NCBI GenBank assembly: GCA_022315425.1
Contig: JAIUPT010000029.1
Coordinates: forward strand, 1-64,000
Reading direction: 5' to 3'
Length of the DNA: 64,000 nt
Source of the DNA: Pseudevernia furfuracea
Lineage: Eukaryota > Ascomycota > Lecanoromycetes > Lecanorales > Parmeliaceae
The position numbers were made by a program, and so were the translations under genes. Numbering within the stretch: the first letter of the stretch is position 1; every line of letters starts with the position of its first letter. Below the pieces are notes generated by a model that saw nothing but the letters and a program-made list of their open reading frames with translations, ran no database searches and had not been told where the DNA came from. Shown here piece after piece: positions 21,080-34,194 of the stretch.

Positions 21080-23093
21080 TTCACCAGTTCACCAGTTCTT
21101 TCGTCTCTGAATTCGCCCCTTATGCCTCATATTGACGAGAATCCTTGCATTGGAGTAGCGGCTTTGTAATCACCGTTTTGTCGACTTGGTCGGCCGCTGC
21201 TCCCTGGTTTCCTCTCAACTATTCATGCTCGCTTGTAGAGACAGTGGCGGCGGGAGTTTGCAGTAAGTCATCGACACGCTGGGAATACTGGTAGCCCTTG
21301 ATCCTCCTGAATCTATTGAGACTAATGAAACGGATGAAATGTGAAAAATGAAATTTTGAATGAGAAAAACCTTTGCCGGAACGAAGATGAGACGGCGATA
21401 AGCAGTATGTGTAAGAAAAAGCACACAACACTAAGATGCAGAAGAAGTTCGAGTCACACATAGGCTAGAAAGCAGAGAGAGCAGAGGCATGCGGGAGGAT
21501 TCTCGCCGCAGGGACTATATACAACAGATTGTTGTCAAATTCGGGATACCGGCTCAGCCACGAATCCGATAATGTAGAGTGTTGACCCTTACTACAAAGT
21601 GTAAAGTGGTGGCAGAAGACCCACATAGTGATTACTTATGTTACCAGAAGGAATTGATCATAGAGTAAGGTCGTGGGAAAATTGTATCCTGTCTTGTATT
21701 CCATGGCTAAAAATTAGAAGCATTTGCTCCACAGCCCAGTTTTGCTCAACAGTCGCTTTTACTGCGCAACCCGATTCTCGCGTTCAACTTGATGCATCTC
21801 AATCTGAACAAGCTCAAAGTATTGTTTCAAAGTAAAGTGGAGGGTTTCAGGTTCTGTATTTAATCGGAGTACGGAGGTCCGCAGGCAAAGTCCTGGACGC
21901 CAAGATTCCTGTGCCAAGATTTTGGATACTTAGAGTAACACCCCGCTTGAAGGTGCTTGAATGTTTGACTGGCTCCAGCTGGGAGCCAATGTACATGTTA
22001 TTACGCTCAAAAGGCGTCCCTAAAGTTCAATTCCGAGCAGATAGTCTCTGGGTGCTCGATGCACCATCTTCCGAGGACAGGGTTAGGGCTATCACTAGCT
22101 CCGTTCAAGGCTTTGCCACTTTGCGTTCCGTAAGGTACCTCCACGACGAGCCATAGTGTTTGTTGACGGAGCACTTAGCCTTCTCATGCTCCATGCAATT
22201 TCACCGATTTGGCAACCACGAGGCTATACAGACTTTCGTAGAATGGTTGGATATTTCCAACGCCAGGGCTAATAGAGGCCCGGCGGGGCACCCCAGCGCT
22301 AGATAACTCCCATGCCTATGCAGCATAGACCTGGAGTGAAATATATAGCTAGACACAAGTATGCAGGGCGGGCGGGAGGAAAAGAAGAACTATTTGCCTC
22401 TTGTTGAGACCGAAACGAATACAGAGGAAAGCAAATGGGACGCTGAGGAGGCAGCATATTTATGGCCATGGCGCCACCAAAGAAAGACCCTCCATGACGA
22501 TGCTATGACGGTGATACCATGCAGGGTCGATATATGCGATAGCCGCGAGAGCACGTGACGACGTGATGTGGACATGAGACCTACTAACCCCCAGTCCCAC
22601 TGGTTCGAGCAGTCTTTCGTCAATGTTGCACCTGCTTCAAGAATACTACCCGAGCTTATCTTCTACAGTGCAGGCTCAGAGCCTGGTTTTCTAAGCATGA
22701 TTGAACTATGGCTGACGTGGTTTGGGAGGTACTGAAGTACCTTATGATGCAATCCGACATCAGGCTAGCCGGACTAGGTCGCTGACTGCAGCAACGAGAC
22801 GCTAATGTCGTGGTAGACGCCTGCTCTTCACTTGCACCTTCCTTCATCGCACCTATCCGACATCATCACACGTATTGAACAAATTCATGTGCGTTTGCTT
22901 CAAATCTCGCTGTGTGATCTTGGTCCGATACTAGACGGAACGCTGCATGTCAAATCTCAGCCTGATTTACGACGAGGCTACCGCTCCATTTGCCCGACCT
23001 CCTAGCTCACATTCAAGCAAATTATTCTTTTCTCTTACACTCGCCCTTGCTCGCTAAACCATTTGCCCTATCTACTCTACGACTAACGTAAAC
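21080..23093. other. About 2 kb without a supported gene
   Basis: Short ORFs only. It contains a degraded copy of the inverted-repeat element family (22210-22345) and the presumed promoter of the NACHT/ankyrin gene. Pyrimidine-rich sequence lies just before its ATG. Confidence 0.55.
22210..22345 (+). repeat. Degraded fragment of the long inverted-repeat element
   Basis: Shares 'GAGGCTATACAG', 'CCAACGCCAG', 'ACAGAGGCC'-like sequence, 'CCCCAGCGCTAGA' and 'CCATGCCTATG' in the same order with 37010-37165 and 43430-43555. Diverged and without the outer arm. Confidence 0.65.
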
Positions 23094-26000
23094 ATGACTT
23101 CGCCGATACAGACATCAGATGCTTGGATCAGAGCTCGAGATCGATATGTCCAAGACCTCAGCGAGAAAGAACAGCAGATGTACTTCAACGCGTCACCAGA
23201 GTCCCTCTTGGATGATGCCAGTGCCGCAGACAAATCTCACGGCACGAAAAGCACCACTCGCAGGGTAATGGAGAAGCTTCAGCCTTTGGTTGCAGCCATC
23301 GAGCAATATGGCGAGGCGATCGATGTTTATTCGAACACTTATCCTCTAGCTCTCGGTCCAATCTGGGGCAGCATTAAGGTCCTACTGCATGTAAGTTCCT
23401 TGAGGGCCCTGGAGTTGTTCGGCGATGCTAATGTTGTTTTGTCTGTTAGATTGCTCGCGAATTTGGCAAATACTTCGACAAGCTTGTTGATATGTTTGCA
23501 AGGATCGGCGATGTCTTACCACGCTTCAGAACATACGAAAGACTATTCTCGAATCATGAGCGTTTGATTGAAGCTCTCTCGGTAGCCTACTTGGACATCA
23601 TCCTATTTTGTTTCAAAGCAAAAGCTGTATTCAGAAGTAGGTCACCATAGAGTCTTAATCCTTTAGTCGCACAAGGAGCCAAGCACAGTAAATCATCTGC
23701 TCATTGGACACGATTTACATACCCATACCTATACATCTGCGGCTATGACTTGAGAGCGAAAGGAAATTTTTACGCAACTAGCCTAGGGACTATGATTACT
23801 AATCTGTGGTGCCACAGAAGCAACGTTGAAGATGACATTAAAACTGTTGTGGAAACCTTTTGACGTGCAATTCGGACAGCAGCTCGGCGGGTTTCGTGAA
23901 CACCAGAAGAATGTTGAGAAGGAAGCGGGGTTGGCGGACATGATTGAAGCCGCTGATGCAAGAGCCATGATGCTAGCAAACCAAAAGCAGCTTGAGAAGC
24001 AACGGCGAGGTGACTGCCACTACTCCGAATGTCAGGAAATCGCATGCTGAGACGTTACCAGAGGACCATCAACTTCGAATTATCGCCATGCTCCACGCCA
24101 TCGACTACGAAGCTAAACATAGAAAACTTCAGAGTCTACGTCATACTGGAACGGGTGAATGGCTCTTTCAAGAGGCCGCATACATTCACTGGAAGACGCC
24201 CGGAAATTCCGCGTTTCTTTGCTGCCGCGGTATACGTAGGTATCATCGCCCACTCTTTCAGGTATCAATGCTCACATAGTCCTCAGCTGGCTGTGGCAAA
24301 AGCATCCTTGCGTACGTAAATCAGTATCTATCGGTCTTATACATGCAATAACACCGAGACAAGATCCAACCTGGTTGACAGCTTGATGGGCGTTGCCCCT
24401 GTTCCAACGCTTCCAGTCTCGGATGTCATCTACTACTACTGTGATTATGCAGATCTGAGAACCCTTCAGCTTGATCGCATCCTAGGGAGCCTCCTGAAGC
24501 AGCTGCTCCTCGGTCATCAGATTCCAGAGCACATTGAGTCGAAACTCTTACATATCTATTCTGGAGGAATCCGATCGCCTGCCGAAGAGGCATTGGGCGA
24601 TATCTTCTGCTCAATTGTCGCATTGCGCTCTAACATCTGCATCATTTTCGACGGAATTGATGAATGCGAGAAGAGCGTTTGGCGAAATATGATAAAAATC
24701 TTTAAGCACTTAGCAACCATGGATCAATGCGGCGTCAAGATCTTTTTGACTTGTGTGGAAGAAGGTTCTGTTGCGCATCACTTCCACGATGCTCCATGCG
24801 TCCAGCTATCCCCCGCAGCTACAGCTGAAGATATCAGGGCCTTTGTTACATCCTCAGTCAGGTCGAAAATTGACGATGGAGAATTGAGGACTCGCAATCC
24901 TGAGCTGGAACAAGACATCATCTCCCAGCTGAGCCTGAGGGCAAATGGGATGTAAGTCGCTTTCCCCGGTTGTCCGGCTATTGCTGACCCGAAAGGTTCC
25001 TTTGGGTATTCTTCCAGCTAGATGATCTTTGTGACTCGTCCTCTGACGCAGCGATTCGGGAGACACTGAACAACCTGCCCGAAGGCCTCGGTGACACTTA
25101 CAGGAGGATTCTAACCAAGATCAGCAAAAGTCCCTCGAGAGCACAAATGGCTAAGAATGTTTTCAGATGGGCCACCGTCGCGAAACGTCCTCTCCAGGTC
25201 GAGGAACTCAAAGAAGCCGTTGCATTTGAGCCAGATGATAAGAGTTGGAACGCGGACAAGATTCCACATGAGGATTTCATGTTCGAGTCCTGCAGGGGCT
25301 TGATCATCAAAGATGAAGATGATGATGCCGTACATTTCGCACATCACACGGTCCGACAGTATCTTACAGGCGGACTAACAACCAAAGTAGATCCTCTATT
25401 TGAGGTCTCGGTTGTGACCGCAGACATCACTGCTGGGCAGATTTGTGTTGCGTATCTGTCTTTCTCCGACTTTGAAACCCAGATCACGTCGACTACACCT
25501 ACGGCCAGACTCGAACAAAAGGGTGTACTGGAATCTGGTGGACCTTTGCAGATCCCCAGCATTCTCGGTATCAGGAGACCTATGTTCGATATACCTTACA
25601 GACTGCGTCGAGGAGATCCAGCTCTGCGACCGTCGGATACTGACTACTGGAAGCACCTAAGACCAACGCCCAAACCAAAAGTCAATCCCTCCACAGATCT
25701 CAAAGACAAGTATCGATTACTTTGCTACGCCATAGAGTACTGGGAGCCACACACGAGATGGTACTATTTATCAGACTCCTTTTACCGCCGCCGCCTGAAA
25801 AGCTTCGCCATGCACAAGACCCTGGCTTTCGAGTTCCGGCCATGGGGATCAAACCAACACTTTGGTCCATATGGCTGTATAGGATGTCCAAGCCCCAGTG
25901 CCGGAGATTTAGTCGCTAAGGATCTACCACATATTTCCATGATGCACTACGCAGCCGAAGTGGGTAATCTCATGCTCTTACAATTTCATCACTCCTACAA

Positions 26001-26368
26001 AACGTGGATCGCCGACTACATGCATCACGAGAGACATCACCACGAAACGCTGTTGATTGCTTGTCGTCACAACAGAATTGATGTAGTCACGTATCTTATA
26101 CAGTTTGAAGAATACGACATTTCCGACGGTAGAGCCGTAAATGCTGCTGCTACGGCAGGGCAGGTAGAGGTGCTAGAATATCTTTTAAGTCTTGGACAGT
26201 ATCCGACTAAGCAACAAGGTGACGTCCCGTTACTTTTAGCTGCCAAAAACGGACATGAGGCTGCTATCAGGGTGCTAATTGAAGCCGGAGCCGAGTTTGA
26301 TGAGCGAAGTATCATTGAGTCAGCGGCCATGAACGGTCACGACTCTGTAATCCTGGCCTCACTTCATA
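23094..26368 (+). pseudogene. DUF7708/NACHT/ankyrin (NLR-like) gene, 5' part, split by a transposon
   Basis: The start is at 23094 after a pyrimidine-rich leader. Exon 1 (23094-23390) and exon 2 (23450-23636) encode a helical N-terminal domain like DUF7708; introns 23391-23449 and 23637-23817 (TTACTAAT branch) are clear. Walker A 'AGCGKS' is at 24286-24303 and Walker B 'CIIFDGIDEC' near 24638-24666. An intron near 24953-24996 leads to a winged-helix-like region ('ATVAKRPLQVEELKEAV'). Ankyrin repeats run from about 25930 ('HYAAEVGNLMLLQF', 'LLLAAKNGHEAAIRVLIEAG'). The frame enters the transposon and stops at 26388. Exon links between 24007 and 24383 are unclear, so older damage is possible. 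Such fungal NLR-like proteins act in non-self recognition and programmed cell death in known cases; here that is inference. Confidence 0.82.
26367..26368. other. Left TA target-site duplication of the pogo-like element
   Basis: TA lies directly outside the left inverted repeat and is repeated at 35232-35233. Tc1/mariner/pogo elements duplicate TA on insertion. Confidence 0.8.
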
Positions 26369-26383
26369 CCGCATACTTTGGCA
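26369..26383 (+). repeat. Left terminal inverted repeat of the pogo-like element
   Basis: CCGCATACTTTGGCA, exact reverse complement of 35217-35231. Confidence 0.85.
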
Positions 26384-26654
26384 TATAAAGTAGTGCTGTA
26401 TTATAACGTACTATCGCATATACAGTACTGTTCCAAATCAACGTTCTGAGTACCAAGTAGGTGTATGTCATATAAAGTAGGTAATTTCCTGGCGAAGATG
26501 CTTACTAATCAAGCATTACCGAGGTACAAAAAATCGTGTGTCAGGGTGTGTACCAGAGCAATATGTAGATACCTACCACTTCAAAAACTCCTTAAAGTAC
26601 TAGATACATGCTTTTATATCAAACGTGAGACTATTTAGAAGTATCACCTCCTCC

Positions 26655-28113
26655 TACTCCTCATCAACTATCTCATAATCGTCGTCTTGCTCCGAATCCC
26701 ACTCGCTAGGGATCTCAGCACCTTTCTCACTGTTCAGTACATATTCGAACTAATCAGTAGCATTGTCAGTGATTGAAGCATCAATAGTGATCTTATTCTC
26801 TTTGAGATCCAGTGCATCGTATATATCCTTCTGCTTATCAGCTGTAAGGTTCAAATATCAGTCCCCCATCTAAAGATTTGAAAGATCTTTGACCTTGATC
26901 TTATAATCTTCGAAGTCATCAATGATAAGAGATAGTCTCAATTTCCGAAAGGTCTGACGTATCAAATTATCATGATCTTTATGTAGCTTCGTTTAAGCCT
27001 AATCGACTCATTTCGTAAATATAATTCTTCTATCAGACATCGAGTATTTGCTCGTTTTCCATTCTTCGAAATTCTGTTCATAGTGAACACTCGCTTGTTA
27101 TTTAATACGATGCTTTAAGAGCTTGTTGATTGCAACGTCGAGAACTTGCACGTAACCGATACAACCTGCTGAGACAAAGGATGAAATCACATTGAGATCC
27201 TTTATGACTTGTTTGACCTTCGAAGTCTTATGATCTTTGAACACATCAAGTGTAAGAAGACGAGAATAAGATCTAATCTTATTAAAAAATGTATCAGAGA
27301 ATCAAGCGTACTGTTTTATAAGTCATTTAATCATGATTTTACTATTGCAGTAAGCGTTCTCGTCTTATTTAATTGCTACTCGATTATCGTAGCGTCTCAT
27401 TTCAGCTTAAATCTTTGCGTTCTTCTTACAGTTCTTGTCTTTGAAGATCAGAAGAGATCTCATATGATTTAAATCATCAGCAGCAACGTAGACCATAAGA
27501 GTGACTTGTCGTTTATTTCATTCACTACGAGACTCTTTGATTCATACTGTTTTGACTCCTTTGAAGTCATAACAAGGTTCGTCGAGAAATTCGTACGAGA
27601 TAGATGTCTGATTCATGTTGTTAATATCGAATAACGCGTATCTACTACCCTCATGCAGAGGTATTTGATTAGACAATGACTGAGAATTGCGGCGATTAAA
27701 TTGAAATCACAGTACAATCTTCTCACGGTGATCCTCGGGAGTCTACTTGACTTTGTCAGTAATGCGCTATTAAAGTCAAGATTATTCTCTTACCTTTTGG
27801 GATATCTTTGTGAAACGTCTTAACGCAACCCCAAAACGCCCTCGAAATCCACGAAACCAGACATCAGATCCTTCAAATCCTTCACATACCATACGATCGA
27901 CAGCATTGTGAGTCACCTTGTTCGAATACATATTCTTATAGATGTGTTTTGCTGAGATAAGAAATCATTGTTTGATCACCTTGACTTCATCGTCCCGTAC
28001 GATGTTGAATTGTTCAAATAGATGTTACTTCAAGGCTGGAAATTTGACTGTATATGTACGATTTTTTTTATATTCTTTCTTTAGACTCTCAATTTTCACT
28101 CTCGTTTCAATTC
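26655..28113 (-). pseudogene. DDE_1 transposase, C-terminal two thirds, many stops
   Basis: The reverse strand reads 'LLTLDVFKDHKTSKVKQVI', 'SSFVSAGCIGYVQVLDVAIN' and 'LRLSLIIDDFEDYKIKVKDL', the order seen in pogo-type transposases, where 'PGGCT..VQPLDV..NKPFK' is conserved. It ends in an acidic tail 'SEWDSEQDDDYEIVDEE' near 26655, usual for this group. Stop codons stand where Trp and Gln would be expected ('FTK*VD*A*TKLH'), consistent with RIP. The gene continues on the other side of the LTR retrotransposon at 34474. Confidence 0.75.
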
Positions 28114-28118
28114 ATTTC
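28114..28118. other. Left target-site duplication ATTTC of the chromovirus
   Basis: ATTTC directly before the left LTR, repeated exactly at 34469-34473. Confidence 0.92.
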
Positions 28119-28392
28119 TGTAAGGGCCATGAGGTCTCTAGGCATGAGGCGGCCTGTCAGAAGTCCAGGAATCCAACATACATCTAGGCCAGATCCGGGA
28201 GACTATCCCTCTGGTGCAGCTGTGCGGCTGTGCGGCTATAGCAGTCGCATAGTAAGTTTGCTTGGCATGGGGGTGCACTCTCCCCTGCTAAATATGCTGC
28301 CTCTGAGGACTCCCACCGAGTTCCTCAGGATTCAGTCTATCTAGTAATCAATCCATCTGTTACTCACTCACGCATGCCTAGACCCCGTTACA
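28119..28392 (+). repeat. Left LTR of the chromovirus
   Basis: 274 bp, TGTAA...TTACA. Compared with the right LTR there are three G/A differences and one T/C difference, all transitions. Confidence 0.95.
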
Positions 28393-28722
28393 TTTCTGAA
28401 TTCTGCAACTCTCGCTATCGTCGACACGGTAGTAAGGGGGGTGTGTCCGTTTGATAACAATACCACTTTCGTGACTCGCTGTCACCTCTACCTATCTCTC
28501 AATTGACGCCGACGTCGAGTCAGTCAATTTCGAATTATTTAGATAACTTCTGCAGCAGAATTACGATCGAGATAGCAGATATCGAGTTCCGAAGAGAGAC
28601 AAGGAGCACTATCGAATAACATCAATGCTAACGAAGAAGAATCTAATGAGGTTACTCCAGGGACAAGCGAAGAAGATGATCATGACGATATTAACTCACA
28701 CACGAACGAGTCAGCAGAAACG

Positions 28723-29790
28723 ATGTTAGACCCAAGAAAGCTTACAACATTTCGAATCTATCAAGCGCACGCGGAGGAGTTTGCAGCATATCAGACAAAT
28801 CAAGCGTTGTCACGTCGTCGACAAGCGTCACTAAGTTACGAGACTTAGGGGATGCCAAAGAGATAGATACCAAATCTCAAAGCGAAAGATTCAGCGCCAT
28901 ACAAGGGAGTCAGCCCAGCGGAATTAAACGAGTTCATTTACGAGTGTGAGCGACAATTCGCTTCCAGAGATTTCCAGAGTGAGGAGATTCAGAAAGGTGT
29001 TACATCAATGAGCCAGTCGCAATTGCGGGAGGAGACTATCAAGAAGATCGTCTATGCTATCGGTTTTCTTGAGAGTACGTCTAGAACCGATTGAAGATTC
29101 TGATTGCTTCAGAATCCAGGGGGGGCGACGTTATGAACGCATTTCAAGACGCTATTGTTCGAATTCCTGAAGGGGGACAAGAAGAAAGCATATCTTGAGA
29201 CGAATAAGAAGTTGTTAGCTGCGAAGCAGAGGAAAGGCGACATCATCAATGCTTTTCATGAATATGCTTACAAGCTACACATTCGTCTTAGGGCTCTAGA
29301 TTCGACGCAGACTATGACGAATCGATAGTTCTTTAACTTCATTCGAGCGCGAATACTATCGAATCATCGAGTCGAGCTAGATAAGCTCATGATTGGGTCA
29401 AGAACGATTCAAGAATTGTTAACTCAAATACGCAAATATGAGAGAGCTGCGAAAACTCATATAAAGCAGGATGGAGACAGCAGGTCTTATTTTGAGTTAT
29501 CTTCGAAATCATAGAACTCGAAGAGGGACAACAAGTCGAGTCGGACAGGTAAATTAGATCAGAAGGGTCGTGACGAGATCTTAGGGTAGGCAAAGACCTC
29601 TCGCAAAAAGGAGAATGAGTCTACTTTTGTTATGTACAAAGACAAGCTGATAGATGAGGTCAGGGAACGTCGTTTCAAGGACAAGGCTTGTTATAAGTGT
29701 GATATGTCTGATCATCGAACTGCTGAATGCATCGTCAAGGAACAAGTCATGTTCGACTCGTCTAAGATGCTCGAGGCGACAAAAAACTAG
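28723..29790 (+). pseudogene. Chromovirus gag remnant
   Basis: The frame is broken by several stops and shifts, but 'FRIYQAHAEEFAAY', 'GVSPAELNEFIYECERQF', 'LRALDSTQTMTNR' and 'IQELLTQIRKYERAAKTH' are typical of fungal gypsy gag. A zinc knuckle 'CYKCDMSDHRTAEC' (CX2CX4HX4C) lies at about 29689-29730. It would form the capsid/nucleocapsid of the intracellular particle. Confidence 0.85.
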
Positions 29791-30002
29791 TGGGCGCAGT
29801 GACGACTTCGAACACTGTGTCTGTACGAGAAGTGAGAACAGCTCCCTTCGTCGATGAATTCGAATCAATAAACATCTCGTCGAGCAATGACGATTCGAGT
29901 CGGATAGTCGAATTAGTTAAATCAAGCTTCGAGTCGAACGTCGAATCGAGCACCTCCCTATCTATCAAGACAGAGTTCATTGTTGACGCAAGAGTATGAG
30001 CG

Positions 30003-33000
30003 ACCAAGGTTCAGACTGTGCAGCAGCGGATCAAGAAACTATCAAAGATGAACAGTCTATTTATCAAGAACACTCTAGTGCAGAACGCGAGGGGTAAGAT
30101 CAACACTTTCAGTGCACTGACTGATAGTAATGCTGAAGTGAACATTATCAACCGTGTGACTGCAAGAAAGATGAACTTATCGATGCTTAATATCAACATT
30201 GAGCTGAGTGCGATTCACGACAAGGCAGTTAAGATCTACGAGATGCACTATATCGAATTTCAGTAGGAGAACGAACAAGATCGAGTTCGCTACTTTCAGG
30301 ACATCTTTCTCGCTGCGGACATCGACACACGAATAATTCTTGATATGTCATGACTAACCATGGCGAATCCCAACATTGATTGAATCAAGAGGTCTTTTCA
30401 GTGAAGGACTTACACTGCGACAGTAGCTCTAATGACTACGTGTCGAGTGAACATTATTAAGTCAGAGAATTTTGCTGAGCTTGCTATTAACAAGGACGCA
30501 GACTGTTTCGCTATACACGTAAGTCAAGTGATAAGCGCAAACGAACCTTCGATGCATTAAGATCGTCAAGATCATATTGCTCGAGCAAACGTTGTTAGAA
30601 CTGTGAATCTATCTTTTGAGTATATTGAGTACTTCGATATCTTTTCTGACAGTGATGCTGTAGAGTTGCCGAGTCACGGACCTGCGAATCATACCATCGA
30701 TCTCATAGACGAGAAACAATCGCCGTACGGCCCTATCTACAGTCTGAACGAAGTAGAGCTGAACACCTTAAGGGGTTACATCGAGACCAATCTGGCGAAC
30801 GGTTTCATACGGCCAAGCACGTTCCCGGCGGGATCTCCTATTCTTTTTGTGAAAAAGCCTGACGGAGATCTACGCCTATGTGTGAACTATCGAGGACTGA
30901 ATATGATTACGATAAAGAATCGTTATCCCCTTCCTCTTGTTGACGAGTCGATTGATCGTCTGACTATGATCAAAAGATACACACAGTTGGATCTCACCGC
31001 TGCATATCACCGTCTTCGCATCAGAAAGGGTGATAAATAAAAGACTGCGTTCAGAACACGTTATGATCACTTTGAGTACCAAGTCTTGCCGTTTGGGCTA
31101 ACAAATGCCCCTGCAACTTTTCAAGCGTACATCAATCAAGCATTGACTGAGAAGCTAGATATCTTCTGCATTGTTTACCTTGATGATATTCTCATTTACA
31201 CGCAAGACATAGATGCGAAGCACGTCGAGACTATAAAGTAAGTTCTGAACAAATTGAAGCAGCACGGGCTGTTCGTCAATCTTCAGAAATGTCGTTTCAG
31301 CACAGATGAGGTGCACTTTCTGAGATATGTTATCGCTCCGTCGGGGGTTAGCATAAAGAAAGACCGAATACAGTCAGTTAGGAACTAACCGAAGCTGAAG
31401 TCTGTACGAGACATTCAGATATTCGTGAGCTTTGCGAATTTTTATCGCAGATTCATACGTGGGTTCAATAAGATCGCTGCTTCACTTACGAAGTTGACCA
31501 AGATCAACGTTCAAGAGAGATCGAGCTCTAATAGAGTAGTCTCTAACGCCCAGCAGAATACGCGAGTCGTATTCGAGCGTACGAAGTCAAATGAAAAAAA
31601 CTCGCAGAGTTCATTTGTGCTTACATCTGAGACAAAGAAAGCTTTCGAGGAGTTGAAAATGGCCTTCACGACCGCATCGATCCTACGACATTTTAATCCT
31701 AAGCTGTCAATAAGAATTGAGACTGATGCGTCGAGCTATGTCATTGATGATATTCTGAGCCAGTTGCACGATGAATTGTGACACTCAGTAGTCTACTATT
31801 CACGTAAACAAATATCGGCGAAGACGCGATATGACGTTCATGACAAAGAGCTGTTAGCTATCATGAAGTCGTTTAAACACTGACGTCACTACTGCGAGAG
31901 TAATAGACACAAGATCAAGGTCTTGACAGATCATCATAATCTCAAGAGATTTATGAGCACTACGCGGCTGAATAGTCGTTAGATTCGTTGGGCGCAGAAG
32001 CTGAGTCGCTACGATTTTGTCATCGAATATCGTCAGGGGAAACATAATCCCGCGGATTCACTCAGTCGAATTCCTGATTACGAGCAAGATGATGATACTG
32101 CGGAACGCGAGAACTATCAATTGCTGAGCGAGCTGAAGCAGACGTTACGTGGTTTTCGTGCTGTGGAAAGGTCGGCCTTCATGACTGATTGCTTTCAAAT
32201 GCTTATCACTGAGACTCATAAGGTGCCTGATACATGTGAGCAGTGGGCACGCATTCGTGTCACTGTTGCAGCAGAAGACCCCGCAGAGAATACTACAAAC
32301 GATCAGTCGTTCGACGATATGCTCGTGAAGTTAACTCGTGAAGATGATCATACAAAGAAGGTATTGAAACAGCTGAAGCAGTCTGTTGTTAACTCTCTGA
32401 GCGACCTGAGCGATCAACTCTACAGTCATGTCGATGAACGACTGTATCATAAAGAGAAGATCTATGTCCCTGCGGCGCTACGAGATGTGATCCTCGATCG
32501 ATATCACGATGCTTCTCTGATAGGTCATTTCGATGCTGAAAAGACTCAGACACTAATTCAACGCAAGTACTTTTGATCGAAGCTTGTAAGGGATGTGGAC
32601 GAGCACGTTGTATCGTGTTTTGTGTGCGCTATGATCAAGTCGTCTAGATATAAGTCGTATAATAAGTTGACATTATTGTCGACTCCTACTCATAAGTGAA
32701 AGAACATCTCATTGAACTTCGTTATTGAATTGTCGCTCTTCAAGAACTGACGTGATCACATCTACGATTCGATTCTGATAATTGTGGATCGTCTCACGAA
32801 GATGTTACATTACATAGCAGTGGACAAGACGCTCGACGCGAAGCAGTTCGCACAAATGCTGATCGAGAATCTGATGAGATATCATGAGCTATCTGACTCA
32901 ATAGTAACGAACCGTGGGTCGCTATTCATCTCTCAGTTCTAATCTAGTCTTGTATACTTTTTGAGGGTGAAGCGACGCTTGTCGACTGCATTTCACTCTC

Positions 33001-33900
33001 AGATTAATGATCAGACTGAGCGACAAAATAGTATTATGGAATAATACTTACGGGCCTTCGTCTGCTGGAAGCAGGACGATTGGGTGACATGGTTATCAAT
33101 CGCGGAGTTTGCGTACAATAACGCAAAGAACTCAGTTACTGACATATCGCCTTTTGAAACTAACTTGGGCTACAGTCTCAGAATGTTATGGGACGAGAAC
33201 ATCGATTCGAAATCTCGCTCGTAGACTGCAGTTGACAACGCAAAGCATCTGTTTACACTCATGAGTGTTTGTAAAGATGCAATCTTAACTGCTCAGCAGT
33301 CACAGATCGAGTACGCGAATAAACATCGCAAGTCACGAGACTACAAAGTAGGTGACTTGATATGATTGAATATCAAATATCTTAAGATCAAGCGGAACAG
33401 GAAGCTGGAATTCAAAAATTTCGATTTATTTCTTATTATAGACGTTATCGATTCACAATTTTATCGACTCGAGTTGCCGAGCGACTGACGAATTTATAAC
33501 GTCTTTTATATGTTCTTGCTGAAAAAGAACTTCTCAAAATAGAAGGAGATAAGTCAAAGTCTAGAGAATATGAAATTCGACGAAGACGATGCACATGACT
33601 ACGTGATCGCTGACGTTGTGAATAGTGTAGTTTTTGAATTAGACGAGGATAACAAGGCAGAAGGTCTATACTATCAAGTTCACTGAGAAGAATATTCTGA
33701 CTCAGAGAATACATGGGAACCCTACGAGAGAGTCTCTCATCTACGGAAGTTGTTAGATAAGTTTCATAAGGAGCACCCTAACAAGTCTATAGTCGAATCA
33801 GTGATCATCGAAAGAAAGTTACAACGACGTGTTTCAAAGAGATCTGCGTCGAAGAACAAGGGCAAGAGTATAGAAGAAAGCGTTGAACATCCGTGACAGT
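30003..33900 (+). pseudogene. Chromovirus pol remnant (PR-RT-RH-IN-chromodomain)
   Basis: Protease: 'FSALTDSNAEVNII' near 30107-30150, with Asn in place of the usual Gly of DSG. Reverse transcriptase: 'ILFVKKPDGDLRLCVNYRGL' near 30840-30900 and the active site 'YLDDILIY' at 31176-31199. RNase H: 'IETDASSYVIDDILSQ' near 31720. Integrase: 'ARDVILDRYHDASLIGHFD'-like zinc region near 32480-32540, then 'IVDRLTKMLHYIA' and 'SLFISQF' for the catalytic core. Chromodomain near 33597-33780, ending 'WEPYERVSHLRKLLDKF'. Stops occur in every domain (for example 31038, 31388, 31779, 32574). The Gly to Asn change and the Trp to stop changes fit C:G to T:A mutation. Confidence 0.92.
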
Positions 33901-34179
33901 GCTGCAAACGACAGTACTCTTTTGTCCATTTTCCTACCTAACGAGAAGATTTTATGATTTTAACGAGACTAGCTCAGACATTGTATAAGACGAAAGGATA
34001 GAAGTTCGAACGATGTCGATTCGACTGATTGACTCGGACTCTGAATCGGATGAATTTCAATTACTTGACGTTCGTCTGATGTTTGCTGACGCATTGTGAC
34101 ATGGCTGCAATGGGGTATCGATATACGACATGCTGTTGTTCTTTTTTTGGGCTTGCTACCTCACAGGAGCTCGTCTTTG

Positions 34180-34189
34180 AAAAGGGGGG
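34180..34189 (+). promoter_or_regulatory. Polypurine tract (plus-strand primer) of the chromovirus
   Basis: An AAAAGGGGGG-type run lies a few bases before the right LTR, where reverse-transcribing elements place the second-strand primer. Confidence 0.75.
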
Positions 34190-34194
34190 ATAAT